From assembly GCA_020633975.1 (NCBI GenBank), contig JACKCR010000002.1, positions 1,116,001 through 1,180,000 on the forward strand: a DNA stretch of 64,000 nucleotides, in the 5' to 3' direction. The stretch is from Candidatus Eiseniibacteriota bacterium. Its GTDB lineage: Bacteria > Eisenbacteria > RBG-16-71-46 > CAIMUX01. Position 1 is the first letter of the stretch; every line of letters begins with the position of its first letter. Below are positions 1-9,925 of this stretch, one piece after another. The notes under the pieces are model-generated. The model ran no database searches. It was not told the origin of the DNA and was given only the letters and a program-made list of their open reading frames with translations. A program made the translations under genes and the position numbers.

Positions 1-827
1 CCCCCGCGCTTCACGATGAGCTGCTGGGTGATGACTCCCTTCAGCACGAACGCGAGCTGGGCGAGGATCTGCTTCTGCTGACTGGCCGGGAAGACGTCGA
101 CGATACGGTTGATCGACTCGAAGGTGGAGTTCGTGTGGAGGGTGGCGAACACCAAGTGACCGGTCTCCGCGATCGTGAGCGCGGCCTGGATCGTCTCCAG
201 GTCTCTCATTTCTCCGATCAGAATCACGTCCGGGTCCTGACGAAGCACGTACTTGAGCGCTTCTGGGAACGACTTCGTGTCGGCGTTCACCTCGCGCTGG
301 TTCACGATGCAGGTCTTGTGCTGATGGATGTATTCGATCGGGTCTTCGATCGTGATGATGTGCCCACTCCGGTTCGTGTTGATCCGGTCGATGAGCGCGG
401 CCAGGGTGGTCGACTTACCGGACCCTGTCGGCCCCGTCACGAGCACGAGTCCGTGCGGATGGTCGGCAAACTCTTTCACCGCCCGCGGGAGTCCGAGAGC
501 ATCGAACTCCGGGATCGTGTAGGGGATCTGCCGGATGGCAGCCGCGACGACGCCGCGCTGCATGAACACGTTCATACGGAAGCGGCAGAGTCCCTTGACG
601 CCGAAGGATAGGTCGAGCTCGCGATTCTGCTCGAACCGCTTCTTCTGGTCTTCTCGGAGGACCGAATAGACCATGTTCTCGGTGGCGTCGGGCGTGAGTG
701 GTTCGTGTTCGGTCGGGGAAACCTTCCCATCGACACGGAACATCGGAGGCACTCCGGCCGTGAGATGGAGGTCCGAACCGCCCATCTTGACCACGTCTTC
801 CAGAAGCTTGTGCAGCGTGATGGCCAT
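1..827 (-). CDS. pilT: Twitching motility ATPase PilT (3' end beyond window)
   Basis: Hexameric retraction ATPase of the type IV pilus, acting at the cytoplasmic face of the inner membrane. About 275 codons are visible from the ATG at 827; the C-terminus runs off the left edge (family length about 350-370 aa). The translated minus strand begins MAITLHKLLEDVVKMGGSDLH, the typical PilT start, and shows a Walker A motif GPTGSGKST, an Asp-rich box (ITIEDPIEY), a Walker B region (DPDVILIGEMRD) and a His box (FATLHTNS). It lies 240 bp downstream of pilB on the same strand and is probably co-transcribed with it. The assignment to PilT rather than PilU or PilB rests on the short N-terminal domain and the GEMRD motif. 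Confidence 0.95.
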   Translation of the reverse strand, partial: MAITLHKLLEDVVKMGGSDLHLTAGVPPMFRVDGKVSPTEHEPLTPDATENMVYSVLREDQKKRFEQNRELDLSFGVKGLCRFRMNVFMQRGVVAAAIRQIPYTIPEFDALGLPRAVKEFADHPHGLVLVTGPTGSGKSTTLAALIDRINTNRSGHIITIEDPIEYIHQHKTCIVNQREVNADTKSFPEALKYVLRQDPDVILIGEMRDLETIQAALTIAETGHLVFATLHTNSTFESINRIVDVFPASQQKQILAQLAFVLKGVITQQLIVKRG

Positions 828-1067
828 GTCCCTGCCTAGTCTCCCTTCGCGATGCGTTCCGCGCCCACTCGGCGGCATCCGGTCCTAGATCGGCAGTTCC
901 GGGCGGCCCCTTGAGGACTTGGCCCGATCTGGGGGATCTCCCCCACGGGACGCCCGCGGGAACGCCTGGGCCAATTGCCCCAACTGGTTCGATCCGGCAG
1001 ACGCACGACCGGCCGGCAGCGTGCCTCGTTCCCTGTCTGTCGTGCAGTGCTCAGCCGAGCCGCCGGT

Positions 1068-2768
1068 CTACACCGCGTCCAGCTTGTCCGGCGCCGACTC
1101 CTTCATGACTTCCGCCACGGACGTGATGCCCTTGAGGAACTTCTCCAGCGCATCCATCCGGAGCGTGAGCATTCCGTCCTTCACCGCGCGCACCTTGATC
1201 TCGCTCGTCGGCCTGTGTTCCAGGACGAGCTCCTTGATCCCCGGCGAGAGCGGCATCACTTCGTAGATACCTTGGCGACCCTTGTAGCCGGTGTTGTTGC
1301 ACTCGTAGCAGCCCTTGGGGCCGTACACGGTGTGCCCCTCGAGCCGCTCCGGCTTGAGTTCGAGTTCGTGCAGGGTCTCCGGACTCAGCTCGATCGGCTC
1401 CTTGCACTTCTGACAGAGCCGGCGCACGAGCCTCTGGGCCAGAATCAGGTTCGTGGAGGACGCGACGAGGAACGGCTCGATGCCCATGTCGACCATCCGG
1501 TTGATCGTCGACGGTGCATCGTTCGTGTGGAGCGTGGAGAGCACGAGGTGACCGGTGAGCGCGGCCTTGATTGCGATCGCGCCCGTGTCCTTGTCTCGGA
1601 TTTCTCCGACCATCACGATGTTCGGGTCCTGCCGGAGGAACGCCTTGAGGGCCGCTGCGAAGTTCAGCCCCACTTGGTTGTTCACGTTGACCTGGTTGAT
1701 CCCTTCGAGGTTGTACTCGACCGGGTCTTCCGCGGTCATGATGTTCGTGTCCATCGTGTTGATCCGGGAGAGCGCGGAGTAGAGCGTGGTCGTCTTACCG
1801 GATCCGGTCGGGCCTGTCACCAGCACCATTCCGTAGGGGGACTCGATGGCGCGGATGAAACCGTCGAGGGCAGTCTGTTCGAAGCCCAGCTTGGTCAGGT
1901 CGAGCGCGAGGTTCGACTTGTCGAGGATACGCATCACGATCTTCTCGCCGAAGATCGTGGGCAGCGTGGAAACACGGAGATCGATCGTCTTCTTCGCCAG
2001 ACGGATCTTGATACGTCCGTCCTGGGGGACGCGGCGCTCGGCGATGTCGAGTTCCGCCATGATCTTGAGGCGCGAGGTGATGGCCGAACGCATCTTCACC
2101 GGCGGAGACATCATCTCGTAGAGCGTTCCGTCGATCCGGAAGCGGACGCGCAGCTTCCTCTCGAACGGTTCGATGTGGATGTCGCTCGCGCCCCGGCGCA
2201 CGGCTTCGGCGATGAGCGAGTTGACGAACTTGACGACCGGAGCCTCTTCGGTGGAAGAGCTGTCAGACTCCTCCTCCGTGACCTCGACGACCTCGAGGTC
2301 CTCTTCGATCCCCTCGAGGACGTCCTGCATCGTCTCGGTCGAGTCGTAGAGCTTGTCCAGCGTGGCCTTGATCTGGCCTTCGGTGGCGACGCGGACCCGG
2401 ACCTCGTGGCCCGTGATGAACTTGATGTCGTCGATGGCGAAGAAGTTGGCGGGGTTGGACATCGCCACTTCGAGGTGCCGACCGGTGCGGCGGATCGGAA
2501 CCACCTGGAACTTGCTCGCGACCTCCGGAGGGAGGAGCTTCGAGACGCTCTGGTCGACCTCGACCTCGTCCAGATCCACGCCGGGGGTTTCGTAGACTTC
2601 GCTCAGAAAGGTGAGAAGCTGACCCTGGGTGATCGCACCCAGCTTGATCAGCGTGACGGTGACGAGAGACCCGTCGTCCTTCTCGACCTCACGGGCACGG
2701 CGAAGGTCCTCCTCATTGATGAGGCCTGCCTGTACCAGCTTGAGTCCGACGTCCACTTTCTGCTGCAT
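1068..2768 (-). CDS. pilB: Type IV pilus assembly ATPase PilB (GspE family)
   Basis: Pilus extension ATPase, 566 aa, the usual family length. Residues 1-150 form a GspE_N-type domain. The ATPase core carries Walker A GPTGSGKT (about 319-326), an Asp box ([10 protein letters not shown]), Walker B with [12 protein letters not shown] (about 381-392) and the His box STLHTND. A zinc-binding pair typical of PilB/GspE is present: CQKC at 452-455 and CYEC at 487-490. A Glu/Ser-rich acidic linker lies at about 154-175. A purine-rich GGGGGGAA lies about 10 bp before the ATG. It is downstream of and overlaps the HhH gene by 56 bp, and precedes pilT; the other pilus genes are not in the window. Confidence 0.95.
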   Translation of the reverse strand: MQQKVDVGLKLVQAGLINEEDLRRAREVEKDDGSLVTVTLIKLGAITQGQLLTFLSEVYETPGVDLDEVEVDQSVSKLLPPEVASKFQVVPIRRTGRHLEVAMSNPANFFAIDDIKFITGHEVRVRVATEGQIKATLDKLYDSTETMQDVLEGIEEDLEVVEVTEEESDSSSTEEAPVVKFVNSLIAEAVRRGASDIHIEPFERKLRVRFRIDGTLYEMMSPPVKMRSAITSRLKIMAELDIAERRVPQDGRIKIRLAKKTIDLRVSTLPTIFGEKIVMRILDKSNLALDLTKLGFEQTALDGFIRAIESPYGMVLVTGPTGSGKTTTLYSALSRINTMDTNIMTAEDPVEYNLEGINQVNVNNQVGLNFAAALKAFLRQDPNIVMVGEIRDKDTGAIAIKAALTGHLVLSTLHTNDAPSTINRMVDMGIEPFLVASSTNLILAQRLVRRLCQKCKEPIELSPETLHELELKPERLEGHTVYGPKGCYECNNTGYKGRQGIYEVMPLSPGIKELVLEHRPTSEIKVRAVKDGMLTLRMDALEKFLKGITSVAEVMKESAPDKLDAV

Positions 2769-3405
2769 CGACGCGTTGTTCCCCCCGGGAGCTATCGGCA
2801 GTCCCGGCAGGACTCTCGACCGAAAGGTGCGGTCTCAGCCTTTCGAGCGTTTTTGCACCGATGCCTTTCACCCTGAGGAGATCCTCCACGGTCCGGAACG
2901 GAGCCTCCTCCCGGGTCGCCACGATCCTTCCGGCCAGAGCCGGCCCAATTCCGGGCAGGCTCGTCAGCTCCTCGGCCGTGGCGAGGTCGAGCCGGAGACG
3001 CCCAGTCTCGAGAATCCCCGGCGGAAGGGCGGAAGCAGGCTCCTCGGCCAGCACCTTGGGCGGTCGGACTTCAGGTATGCGGGTCGAGGGAGCCGGACCG
3101 GGTGTGGCGGAATCGAGCTCGGCACGACCCGGCGAGACCTGCCCGGATGAGTCCGGGTCGGACGGAGAAGTCCGGCTGGCTGGTGAGCTCGGAACCGGCC
3201 GCGCGCTCGGTTTGGCCAGCGTGGTGGACTCCCCGGACGCCGCATCCGCAGCTGCGCGGACGGCGTCCACCTGATCGAGCCAGGCAGCGAGCTCCCGGTC
3301 CGGCGCGTGAATGCGCCAACCTTCGTACCAGGAGAGCAGCTGTCCGAACACGAGGACGGCCCCGAACGCGAGCAGTGCGCGTCGCTCGTCGGGCGTGAAG
3401 ATCAC
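2713..3405 (-). CDS. ComEA-like helix-hairpin-helix DNA-binding membrane protein
   Basis: 230 aa, GTG start at 3405 preceded by a strong GGGGGAG Shine-Dalgarno. A single N-terminal membrane segment (about 9-25, [16 protein letters not shown]) is followed by a disordered Pro/Ser/Ala-rich stretch (about 60-130). A tandem helix-hairpin-helix domain follows (about 135-195, with [16 protein letters not shown] and [15 protein letters not shown]). This matches ComEA/DUF655 proteins that hold incoming DNA outside the inner membrane during transformation. The position directly before pilB and pilT fits a pilus-driven DNA uptake role, which is inference. The C-terminus overlaps the pilB start by 56 bp, which is longer than the overlaps elsewhere in this window. 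Confidence 0.8.
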   Translation of the reverse strand: MIFTPDERRALLAFGAVLVFGQLLSWYEGWRIHAPDRELAAWLDQVDAVRAAADAASGESTTLAKPSARPVPSSPASRTSPSDPDSSGQVSPGRAELDSATPGPAPSTRIPEVRPPKVLAEEPASALPPGILETGRLRLDLATAEELTSLPGIGPALAGRIVATREEAPFRTVEDLLRVKGIGAKTLERLRPHLSVESPAGTADSSRGEQRVDAAESGRRTQAGTGRPHQ

Positions 3406-3439
3406 GGACGCTCCCCCGCCCCACGGCCGGGCCGCGGGG

Positions 3440-5836
3440 TCAGTCGAGGAACCGCCAGGTGAGCCCCATTCGGAAGCTCCGGATCGGAAGGATGTAGGAC
3501 CCGCCGTCCACCGCTGCCGCTCCTTGCTGCGCGTCGGTCAGGTTGACGAAGAGCATCCAGAGCGAGAGATCGTCGATCTGGGCGCTCCCGCCCCCGTCGA
3601 ACCGGGTCATCGGGGAAAGGATCTCGATCGTGGTCGTCCGCTCCGCGTTCCATCGGCCTCGGAGGAACAGATCGAGGTTCAGCGCCTCCGAGAAGAGGAG
3701 TGCCTTCCAGTGCAGCTGACTTCGGACCTCCGCGGGGGTCATCCAGAGCTGGGCCTCGCGACCCGGACTGGACGTCCGGACAGCGGCGTCGAGGGAGAGC
3801 TCGAAGCCGTAGCGGAGCGGCCGGAGGATTTCTCCATGGAGAGCGAGCACGGAGACCGTCTGATCCACGGCGTCCTCCGGAAGTGGATCGAGGAGGAGCC
3901 CAGACGGCGTGAGCCTCACCAGGCCGACCGATTCTGCGGAGATCGCCCCGGTGATCCGCGTGGCGCGGACCCCGAGTCGCACGTCCGCTCCCCCGATCGG
4001 GCGCCCGCCCCAGACCTCGGCCGAGTCGAGTTCCTCCGCTTCCGGCGTTTCGTCGATCTCGGCTATGGCGATCCCTTGCGCCACCTGGATGGACAGGTGG
4101 TTGGCCAAACGCGGCAAGAGACGCACGCGCCGTGACCGGCCGAGGTACCCCTGCAGATCCCAACCCCCGACCGACCAATCCGCCTCCGCGCCGTAGACCA
4201 ATCCCGGCGTCTCCGTCCCCGGATCCGAACGCCCGATGGACAGCTCGTAGCGTCCGTCCGTCGTCACCCCACCCAGACCTACTGCAAGTCCGAGGCCGGT
4301 ATCGGTGCGGTCGATCGAGGCTCGGTCCGGTTCCCAGTACCGGAGACGATGTCGGTCCACTTGCAACGTGGCGAGCGGCCACCACGACTCCCCAGGACCC
4401 TGGGCCCGGAGGATGGCCTGGTGCACGCCGTCCTTTCTACGAGCCGGAACGGCATCTTCCCACCCGAACCTGTGCCAGGAGGCGGCGTAGTCGAGCGAAA
4501 CGGACCAGTCCCGCACCTGTCGGGCGTAGGTCGCGGTGTACGCGTCGCGGTTCCAGAGCCACCGGCGGGTCAGAAGGCCGGTGGGGCCGATGAGGCGCTG
4601 CTTCGCGAACTGGTTCTGTGACCAGAGGGAGAGACGCCCGCCGAACAGCTCGAACTCGTAACCGAGCCAGACCTGAGAACCCTTGCCGCCCCCGTAGCCC
4701 TGGCGGCCCCCGGTCTTCTGGTCGGACCAGAAGAGCCGGAAGAGAGACCGGTTGCCCGGACGGACGAAGATGAACTCGTCGGAGTTGCTCACGGCCGAGC
4801 CGTCCGAGAGTCGAGCCGCGGAGAGCGCGTAGGCGCTGTCGGGGACCACCCACTCCGCTTCTACGAGCGGACCGCCCGTTGCGTTGTTCGGAAGGCGGAG
4901 TGGACTCGGCCGACGGATCGAGACGCTAGAGACGAACGACGGCGCGAACGGGTCCTCCACCGCTTCGGGCATTCCGGGGGGATTGGCGGGGATCCCGCCG
5001 AGCATGTACGCGACCGGCTCCCGTCCGGGCAGATCGCCCCAGTCGATCGGATCGGGCATGAACGCGTTTCCGCTCTCGATGGTTCGGAGCGGGCTGATCC
5101 ACTCGAAGATCTCGCGCGGGGCCCGGTCCACGGATCGATCTGCCCAGGTCGGCCCCCACTCGAAGAGCGGTGCTGGCCGGACACGCTCGGCACTCGGCAT
5201 CGACATGGACAGGCTGTCGAGCACGGCTGCGAGACTGTCGGCCGCCGCGAGACTGTCGCCGACGGCCCACTCCTTCTGGACATCCTTCCACGTGCCGCCA
5301 GGATCCGTCCATGTCGTGTCCGGGCCGGTCCCGGTGCGGCCAGAGCCCGGACGCGGGCCATCCGCGCCCGGATGCACCGGCGGAACGGCACCGAGGCTGT
5401 CCTGACCGGCAGGCCGTCCGTGTTCGCCCGGCCCGGGTGGAGGGACCGCACGCGCGTCTCGGAGGAAGCGGAAGATGGAGGTGTCGTCGACAGCGAGAGA
5501 GTCGGCTGCGACGGAGTCGACTGCGCTTGCCCTGGCGAGCGAATCGGCATCACTGCCGCCAGCGTCCACGTCGCGACCGGCAGCGAGCGAGTCCGCTAGG
5601 CTACCGGCCGACATGAGGGAATCGGAAAGAGCCGGCTCGGTGCGTACCGTGCCGGCTCCCGTTTCGAAATCGAGGGAATCGTCCGCGAGTGCGGTGAGGG
5701 CTAGGCAGCTTCCGACGGCGGCCGCGAGGCAGAGTCGCCGAGCTGGTCCTCGCAGTTGCGGATGCGCTCCTCCACGTCGAGGAATCCGGGCGCCGCCAGC
5801 TTGAGCTGGACGTAGGTGTCGACCGCCTCTTGCCAT
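3440..5836 (-). CDS. Outer-membrane beta-barrel protein, TonB-plug-like
   Basis: Large surface protein of up to 798 aa. A signal-peptide-like segment ([19 protein letters not shown]) sits at about residues 33-51. A low-complexity Asp/Ser/Ala/Pro region follows, then a plug-like stretch (about 250-330), then alternating beta-strand sequence rich in W/Y/R ending in TWRFLD, as in outer-membrane barrels. The start is unclear: the only in-frame ATG before the signal segment is at 5836, overlapping the upstream TPR gene by 136 bp. A CTG at 5755 would give a conventional signal peptide. No specific substrate can be assigned. It lies 34 bp upstream of the ComEA-like gene, so it may share its transcript. 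Confidence 0.65.
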   Translation of the reverse strand: MARGGRHLRPAQAGGARIPRRGGAHPQLRGPARRLCLAAAVGSCLALTALADDSLDFETGAGTVRTEPALSDSLMSAGSLADSLAAGRDVDAGGSDADSLARASAVDSVAADSLAVDDTSIFRFLRDARAVPPPGPGEHGRPAGQDSLGAVPPVHPGADGPRPGSGRTGTGPDTTWTDPGGTWKDVQKEWAVGDSLAAADSLAAVLDSLSMSMPSAERVRPAPLFEWGPTWADRSVDRAPREIFEWISPLRTIESGNAFMPDPIDWGDLPGREPVAYMLGGIPANPPGMPEAVEDPFAPSFVSSVSIRRPSPLRLPNNATGGPLVEAEWVVPDSAYALSAARLSDGSAVSNSDEFIFVRPGNRSLFRLFWSDQKTGGRQGYGGGKGSQVWLGYEFELFGGRLSLWSQNQFAKQRLIGPTGLLTRRWLWNRDAYTATYARQVRDWSVSLDYAASWHRFGWEDAVPARRKDGVHQAILRAQGPGESWWPLATLQVDRHRLRYWEPDRASIDRTDTGLGLAVGLGGVTTDGRYELSIGRSDPGTETPGLVYGAEADWSVGGWDLQGYLGRSRRVRLLPRLANHLSIQVAQGIAIAEIDETPEAEELDSAEVWGGRPIGGADVRLGVRATRITGAISAESVGLVRLTPSGLLLDPLPEDAVDQTVSVLALHGEILRPLRYGFELSLDAAVRTSSPGREAQLWMTPAEVRSQLHWKALLFSEALNLDLFLRGRWNAERTTTIEILSPMTRFDGGGSAQIDDLSLWMLFVNLTDAQQGAAAVDGGSYILPIRSFRMGLTWRFLD

Positions 5837-8301
5837 TCCTCCAACGCTTCCAGTGACCTTCCCAGATGATAGAGCGCCGTCCGACGGGCTTGGCGGTCAC
5901 TCCCCGCCTTCTCCACCGCTTCCCGGTACTCGTGGACCGCTTCACGATAGCGATGTAGCTCGGTTAGGCAAGAGCCCTTGAGCTCTCTCGCCTGACGTTC
6001 CGTCGCGATCGGGATCTTCTCACAGGCCAGAGCGAGGTCGGCGGCCTCGAGCGCCTCCTCCAGGAGCCCCATCCCGTGGTATGAAACCGCGAGATCGTAG
6101 TGGCCCTGGTAGTCGCCGTCATCCATCTGGCTCTTGAGGCCGTCCTTGAACTCTTCGAGAAGGCCCTCGAGCTCGACCCAGTCCTCGCTCCGGAAGCTCT
6201 CCTCGTTCGCGCGGATCGCGACTTCCGTGCGTCCGGTCTCGAGTACACCGTGGACCGAGTTCGAGTCCGACTCTTCGATCACTTCTGCACCACGAACGCC
6301 CATCTCGCGGAACCGGGAGAGGCGCCGCTTGGCAGTCGCATTCTCCGGGTCGAGACGGACGACTTTGAGGAAGCATTCCAGCGCTTCTTCGAGTTCGTCC
6401 TCTTCGATCCAGACTTCGCCCAGGAGTACGAGGTAGTGGACCTCGCCGTGGTGGTCCTGGAGGTACCGCACCGTCTCGACGAGACGGGCGAGGACGCGCC
6501 GGTTATTCGGAGTCTCTTCGAGGATGTGTTCGTAGAGTCGACGGGCCTCGGACCACCGACCGGCGAGGAAAGCGTCGTTGGCGCTCTCGATCGTTACCGG
6601 GTGGGCGTCGTCCGAGGAGGCATGCGTTGCGCCCGTGCTCGTGGGCTCTGGGTTCGCGCCGAAGGTATCGAGGTCGTCGCTGGTGTCGTCGTCAGTCTCG
6701 GCGTCTAGGTCTACATCCAGGCTGCCACGGTCCCCGTCGTCGGCCGCGGCGTCGTCCGTGTCGTCGGATGCGCTGTCGTCCGGCGATACGTCGAGCGACG
6801 GTGGCGTACCCGCGCCCGCGGGAGTGGCGGTGGTCGCCATCGGGTTCGCCGTTGCGCGCGCGCCGAAATCGTCGTCCAGGGTGTCGTCGGGCTCGTCGTC
6901 CGAGTCGTCCGAGTCGTCGGCACCGGACATCGTGGAAACGGGACGGAGGTCGAACTCGGTCTCGTCCGAGTCGTCTACGTCGATCTCGTAGACGTGGTCG
7001 TCACCGGGTCCGTCGGCCGCGCTTTCCGTGCTGCCGAAGTCGACGGCGCCGAAATCTCGGTCCGAGGAGGCGGAGTCCGAGTCTGATTCGCTCTTGGTGG
7101 GCGCGCTGTCGGTCAGGTCGACGGCGCCGAAATCCGCGTCTGCATCGAGGTCGAGGACGTGATCGTCCGGCTCGTCTTCGTCCTCGCTCTCGGAGGAAAA
7201 GTCGACTTCGCCGAACCCGAGCTCTGCGCCGGAAGAAGCCGAGGAACGCGGAGTGCCCAGGTCGAACGGGCTTGCGTCTTCGTCCTCGTCGTCCTCTTCA
7301 CCACCGATGGAGCCGAGCGTATTCGATCCCGAGAGGTGCTCGACGACGAAGCCTGAGTCTTCCTCCTCGTCGTCCAAGAGGCTCGCGGCACCTCCAACGT
7401 CACGGACGCCGGAAAGACCGCCCTCGTCGGCGGGGTCCAAGTCGAGGTCCAGCTCGAGCGCAACCGATCCACCGTGTTCGCCGTCACCAGCGCCGGAATC
7501 CGCGTCGGATTCGGTGCCGAGCCCGTCCATCGCGGACGTATCGAACGAGATCGGTTCGACGTCCTGCAGCGGTGGCGGAGGAGGAGGCGGAAGGATCGGG
7601 CCCTCGTCGTCGTCGGCACCAGAGACCTCGAAGCCGGCGACCGGCTCGGCGGCCGGGAGCGGCGGCGGGCTGCCTGATCCTGAAGAGGTTCCGTTCGCCG
7701 ACGCATCGCTCTGGCCGAGCGCATCGGTCGCTCGCCTGCGAAGGTCCTCTGCCATGTCGAAGGAACCAGCCGCTTCGGCGTTGTTCGCCACCTCGTTGAG
7801 GAGAGCGGCCGCGCGGTCTCCGCGCCGGATGCGGAGGAAGTGATCCGTGAGCCGGAGGGCGACTTCGACCTTGGAACCGGTGATCGAAGCGGCATGGTCC
7901 AGCGTCTCGAGGAACTCGGTGGGCGGAACGGCCTCACCGACGAACGAATCGAGATAGGTCAGGTAGTGCGGGATCGCCTCGCCGTGAAGACCTTCACGAT
8001 CGTAGAGCGAAGCGAGCGTACGGTGGATCTCGGGACGCTGGCGATCGATGCGAAGCATCTTCTTGCCGATGGCGACCGCGTTGCGATAGAGCCCGACGTC
8101 CTCGTATGAACGGATCGCCTTCTGATAGGCCGAGAGGGAGTCCTCCGTCTCGCCGACCCTCATCAGGAGATCGCCCATGTAGACGTGGTCGTACGGATCA
8201 GCGTCGCTGTCGGCTAGCCCCTCACGGAGAACCGAAATGGCGTCGTGGATCTTCCCCTGCCGTACGAGGTCCTGGGCCTTCCTCTTGGATGTGATGCTCA
8301 T
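5701..8301 (-). CDS. Large tetratricopeptide-repeat protein with acidic linker
   Basis: 866 aa, cytoplasmic, no signal peptide. The N-terminal 170 residues are TPR-like helices (for example DPYDHVYMGDLLMRVGETED). Residues about 200-560 are a very acidic low-complexity linker of Asp/Ser/Glu. The C-terminal 300 residues return to TPR units (LVLLGEVWIEEDELEEALE, LELARL-type spacing). Such proteins are usually scaffolds; the partner cannot be named. Start ATG at 8301 is preceded by GGAGA. The 3' end overlaps the 5' end of the outer-membrane barrel gene, suggesting coupled expression. Confidence 0.8.
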   Translation of the reverse strand: MSITSKRKAQDLVRQGKIHDAISVLREGLADSDADPYDHVYMGDLLMRVGETEDSLSAYQKAIRSYEDVGLYRNAVAIGKKMLRIDRQRPEIHRTLASLYDREGLHGEAIPHYLTYLDSFVGEAVPPTEFLETLDHAASITGSKVEVALRLTDHFLRIRRGDRAAALLNEVANNAEAAGSFDMAEDLRRRATDALGQSDASANGTSSGSGSPPPLPAAEPVAGFEVSGADDDEGPILPPPPPPPLQDVEPISFDTSAMDGLGTESDADSGAGDGEHGGSVALELDLDLDPADEGGLSGVRDVGGAASLLDDEEEDSGFVVEHLSGSNTLGSIGGEEDDEDEDASPFDLGTPRSSASSGAELGFGEVDFSSESEDEDEPDDHVLDLDADADFGAVDLTDSAPTKSESDSDSASSDRDFGAVDFGSTESAADGPGDDHVYEIDVDDSDETEFDLRPVSTMSGADDSDDSDDEPDDTLDDDFGARATANPMATTATPAGAGTPPSLDVSPDDSASDDTDDAAADDGDRGSLDVDLDAETDDDTSDDLDTFGANPEPTSTGATHASSDDAHPVTIESANDAFLAGRWSEARRLYEHILEETPNNRRVLARLVETVRYLQDHHGEVHYLVLLGEVWIEEDELEEALECFLKVVRLDPENATAKRRLSRFREMGVRGAEVIEESDSNSVHGVLETGRTEVAIRANEESFRSEDWVELEGLLEEFKDGLKSQMDDGDYQGHYDLAVSYHGMGLLEEALEAADLALACEKIPIATERQARELKGSCLTELHRYREAVHEYREAVEKAGSDRQARRTALYHLGRSLEALEEWQEAVDTYVQLKLAAPGFLDVEERIRNCEDQLGDSASRPPSEAA

Positions 8302-8498
8302 CTACGGTGGCGTCTCCGATTCCCTGCAGCCCCGCGTTTCCGACGCGTCGTCCCGGGGCTGAAACCGTGCGAAGCCGGTCTCGCGTCCCCCGGACGCACT
8401 CCGAGGTCCTCTCTAGAGTTCTCGGAACGTCGGCCCGGTTCTTTTGCCGGCTTTTGGGGAAAGTTGGAATCGAGGGGAGATACGTCAAAACGGCGGAT

Positions 8499-8519
8499 CC
8501 CCGCCACTTTCCGGCGGGG
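8499..8519 (-). terminator. Possible weak terminator after hutI
   Basis: A 7-bp GC stem (ccccgcc/ggcgggg) with a 7-nt loop lies 54 bp beyond the hutI stop. On the minus strand it is followed within 10 nt by TTTT only, so it is a weak intrinsic terminator at best. The rest of the 8302-8572 gap shows no gene. Confidence 0.35.
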
Positions 8520-8572
8520 TGCCACCAAAGACCACACAAACTCTACATAGTCCTACAGTTACAGCCCGGACC

Positions 8573-9862
8573 TCAGGCGCGGAACGAAGGCCTTCGCGGG
8601 GGCGTCGGATCGAGCAGGCGTCCGTCCTTCACTACCCAGCGGACGTGCGATCCGCCGAGATGATAGACGAGGCTCACGTAGGACGGGGCGTCCAGGATCT
8701 GGAGGTCGGCACGAAGCCCGGGCGCGATCCGGCCCCGGTCGTCCCCTTCCCCGACTGCATAGGCCGAGTTCACCGTCGCGCCGACGACGGCTTCGGCCGG
8801 CGTCAGGCCGATCTCGAGACAAGCGAGAGCGAGCACCAAGGGCATCGAGTCGACCATCGAGCTGCCTGGATTGCAGTCGCTCGCGAGTGCGACCGGGATT
8901 CCCATCTCGATCATCTTCCGTCCGCGCGCGTAGACGTGCTTGCCGAGCGAGAAGCTCGTCCCGGGAAGACAGACCGCGATGACGCCACCAGCGCGGAGCG
9001 CTTCGAGCCCGTGGTCGGTGCTGGCGAGGAGATGGTCCGCGGAGGTCGCGTGGAGTTCACCCGCGAGTTCTGCGCCGCCGATCGGTTCGAACTCGTCGGC
9101 GTGGAGTTTCAGGCGAAGGCCGAGAGACTGCGCCTTCGTCACGACGCGGCGCGTTTGCTCGAGGTCGAAGACGCCCTTCTCGCAGAAGACGTCGCAGAAG
9201 CGAGCACGGGTCTCTTCCGCGACGCGTGGCAACATCTCGTCCGTCAGGATCCGGACATACGCTTCGGGATCGGCCCGGTGTTCGTCCGGGAACTCGTGCG
9301 CACCGAGAAACGTCGGCACGAGATCGCAGGGGTGGGATGCGTCGAGTTCGTCGATGAGACGGAGTGCGCGCAGCTCTTGCTCGGTCGAGAGCGCGTAGCC
9401 GGACTTCACTTCCACCGTGGTCGTTCCGTAGGAGAGCATCCGGTCGAGACGACGGAGCGACTGGCCGACGATCGCTTCGTCGGACGCAGTGCGGAAAGAG
9501 CGGACGGACGAGCGGATGCCACCCCCTTCCGCCGCGATCTCCATGTACGTCTTTCCCTGGCAGCGCATCTCGAACTCGTGCTCGCGCGTGCCGGAGAAGA
9601 GGAGGTGCGTGTGCGGATCGGTGAACCCTGGGAGGACGACTCCCTTGTCCGCGTCGACCGTTTGTTCCGCGGGCGCTTCGAATGCGGAGCGGATGTCCGC
9701 GTCGGGCCCGACCGCGACGATCCTTCCGTCCTTCACGGCAACGGCACCGTTCGCGATGAGTCCGAGGTTCGACTGGGCGGAGCCACGTCTGGGCCCAGCC
9801 TCGTCGCCCATGGTCACGACCTGTCCCGCGTTGTGGACCAGGAGGTCGACTGCTTCCTTCAC
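8573..9862 (-). CDS. hutI: Imidazolonepropionase HutI
   Basis: Third enzyme of histidine degradation: hydrolyses 4-imidazolone-5-propionate to N-formimino-L-glutamate in the cytoplasm. 429 aa, normal length. Amidohydrolase fold with the metal-binding DPHTHLLFSG motif, then EFEMRCQGKTYMEI, the HADEF metal/substrate motif, STDHG, and ASDCNPGSS near the C-terminus, all diagnostic of HutI. No hutH, hutU or hutG gene is adjacent, so the pathway is either dispersed or incomplete. It follows the helicase gene by 63 bp on the same strand. Confidence 0.93.
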   Translation of the reverse strand: MKEAVDLLVHNAGQVVTMGDEAGPRRGSAQSNLGLIANGAVAVKDGRIVAVGPDADIRSAFEAPAEQTVDADKGVVLPGFTDPHTHLLFSGTREHEFEMRCQGKTYMEIAAEGGGIRSSVRSFRTASDEAIVGQSLRRLDRMLSYGTTTVEVKSGYALSTEQELRALRLIDELDASHPCDLVPTFLGAHEFPDEHRADPEAYVRILTDEMLPRVAEETRARFCDVFCEKGVFDLEQTRRVVTKAQSLGLRLKLHADEFEPIGGAELAGELHATSADHLLASTDHGLEALRAGGVIAVCLPGTSFSLGKHVYARGRKMIEMGIPVALASDCNPGSSMVDSMPLVLALACLEIGLTPAEAVVGATVNSAYAVGEGDDRGRIAPGLRADLQILDAPSYVSLVYHLGGSHVRWVVKDGRLLDPTPPRRPSFRA

Positions 9863-9925
9863 GTTCGCTCCTAACGTTGGGTCACACGGCCGGCCGCCCT
9901 AGTTGCGTCGCACGGCCGGACGCGG

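Noticed and set aside
931-944. gggggatctccccc palindrome between pilB and pilT
   Set aside because: Stem of 5-6 bp with almost no loop and no T-tract; not convincing as a terminator or operator.
975-2876. Long plus-strand open frame over pilB
   Set aside because: High-GC antisense shadow; composition is Arg/Asp/Val-rich and the opposite strand encodes a full PilB with all motifs. The same applies to the other long antisense frames (for example over the TonB receptor and the Bat genes).
7000-7700. Acidic Asp/Ser-rich segment of the TPR protein as a coding error or repeat element
   Set aside because: The reading frame is continuous and codon use matches its neighbours; it is an ordinary disordered linker.
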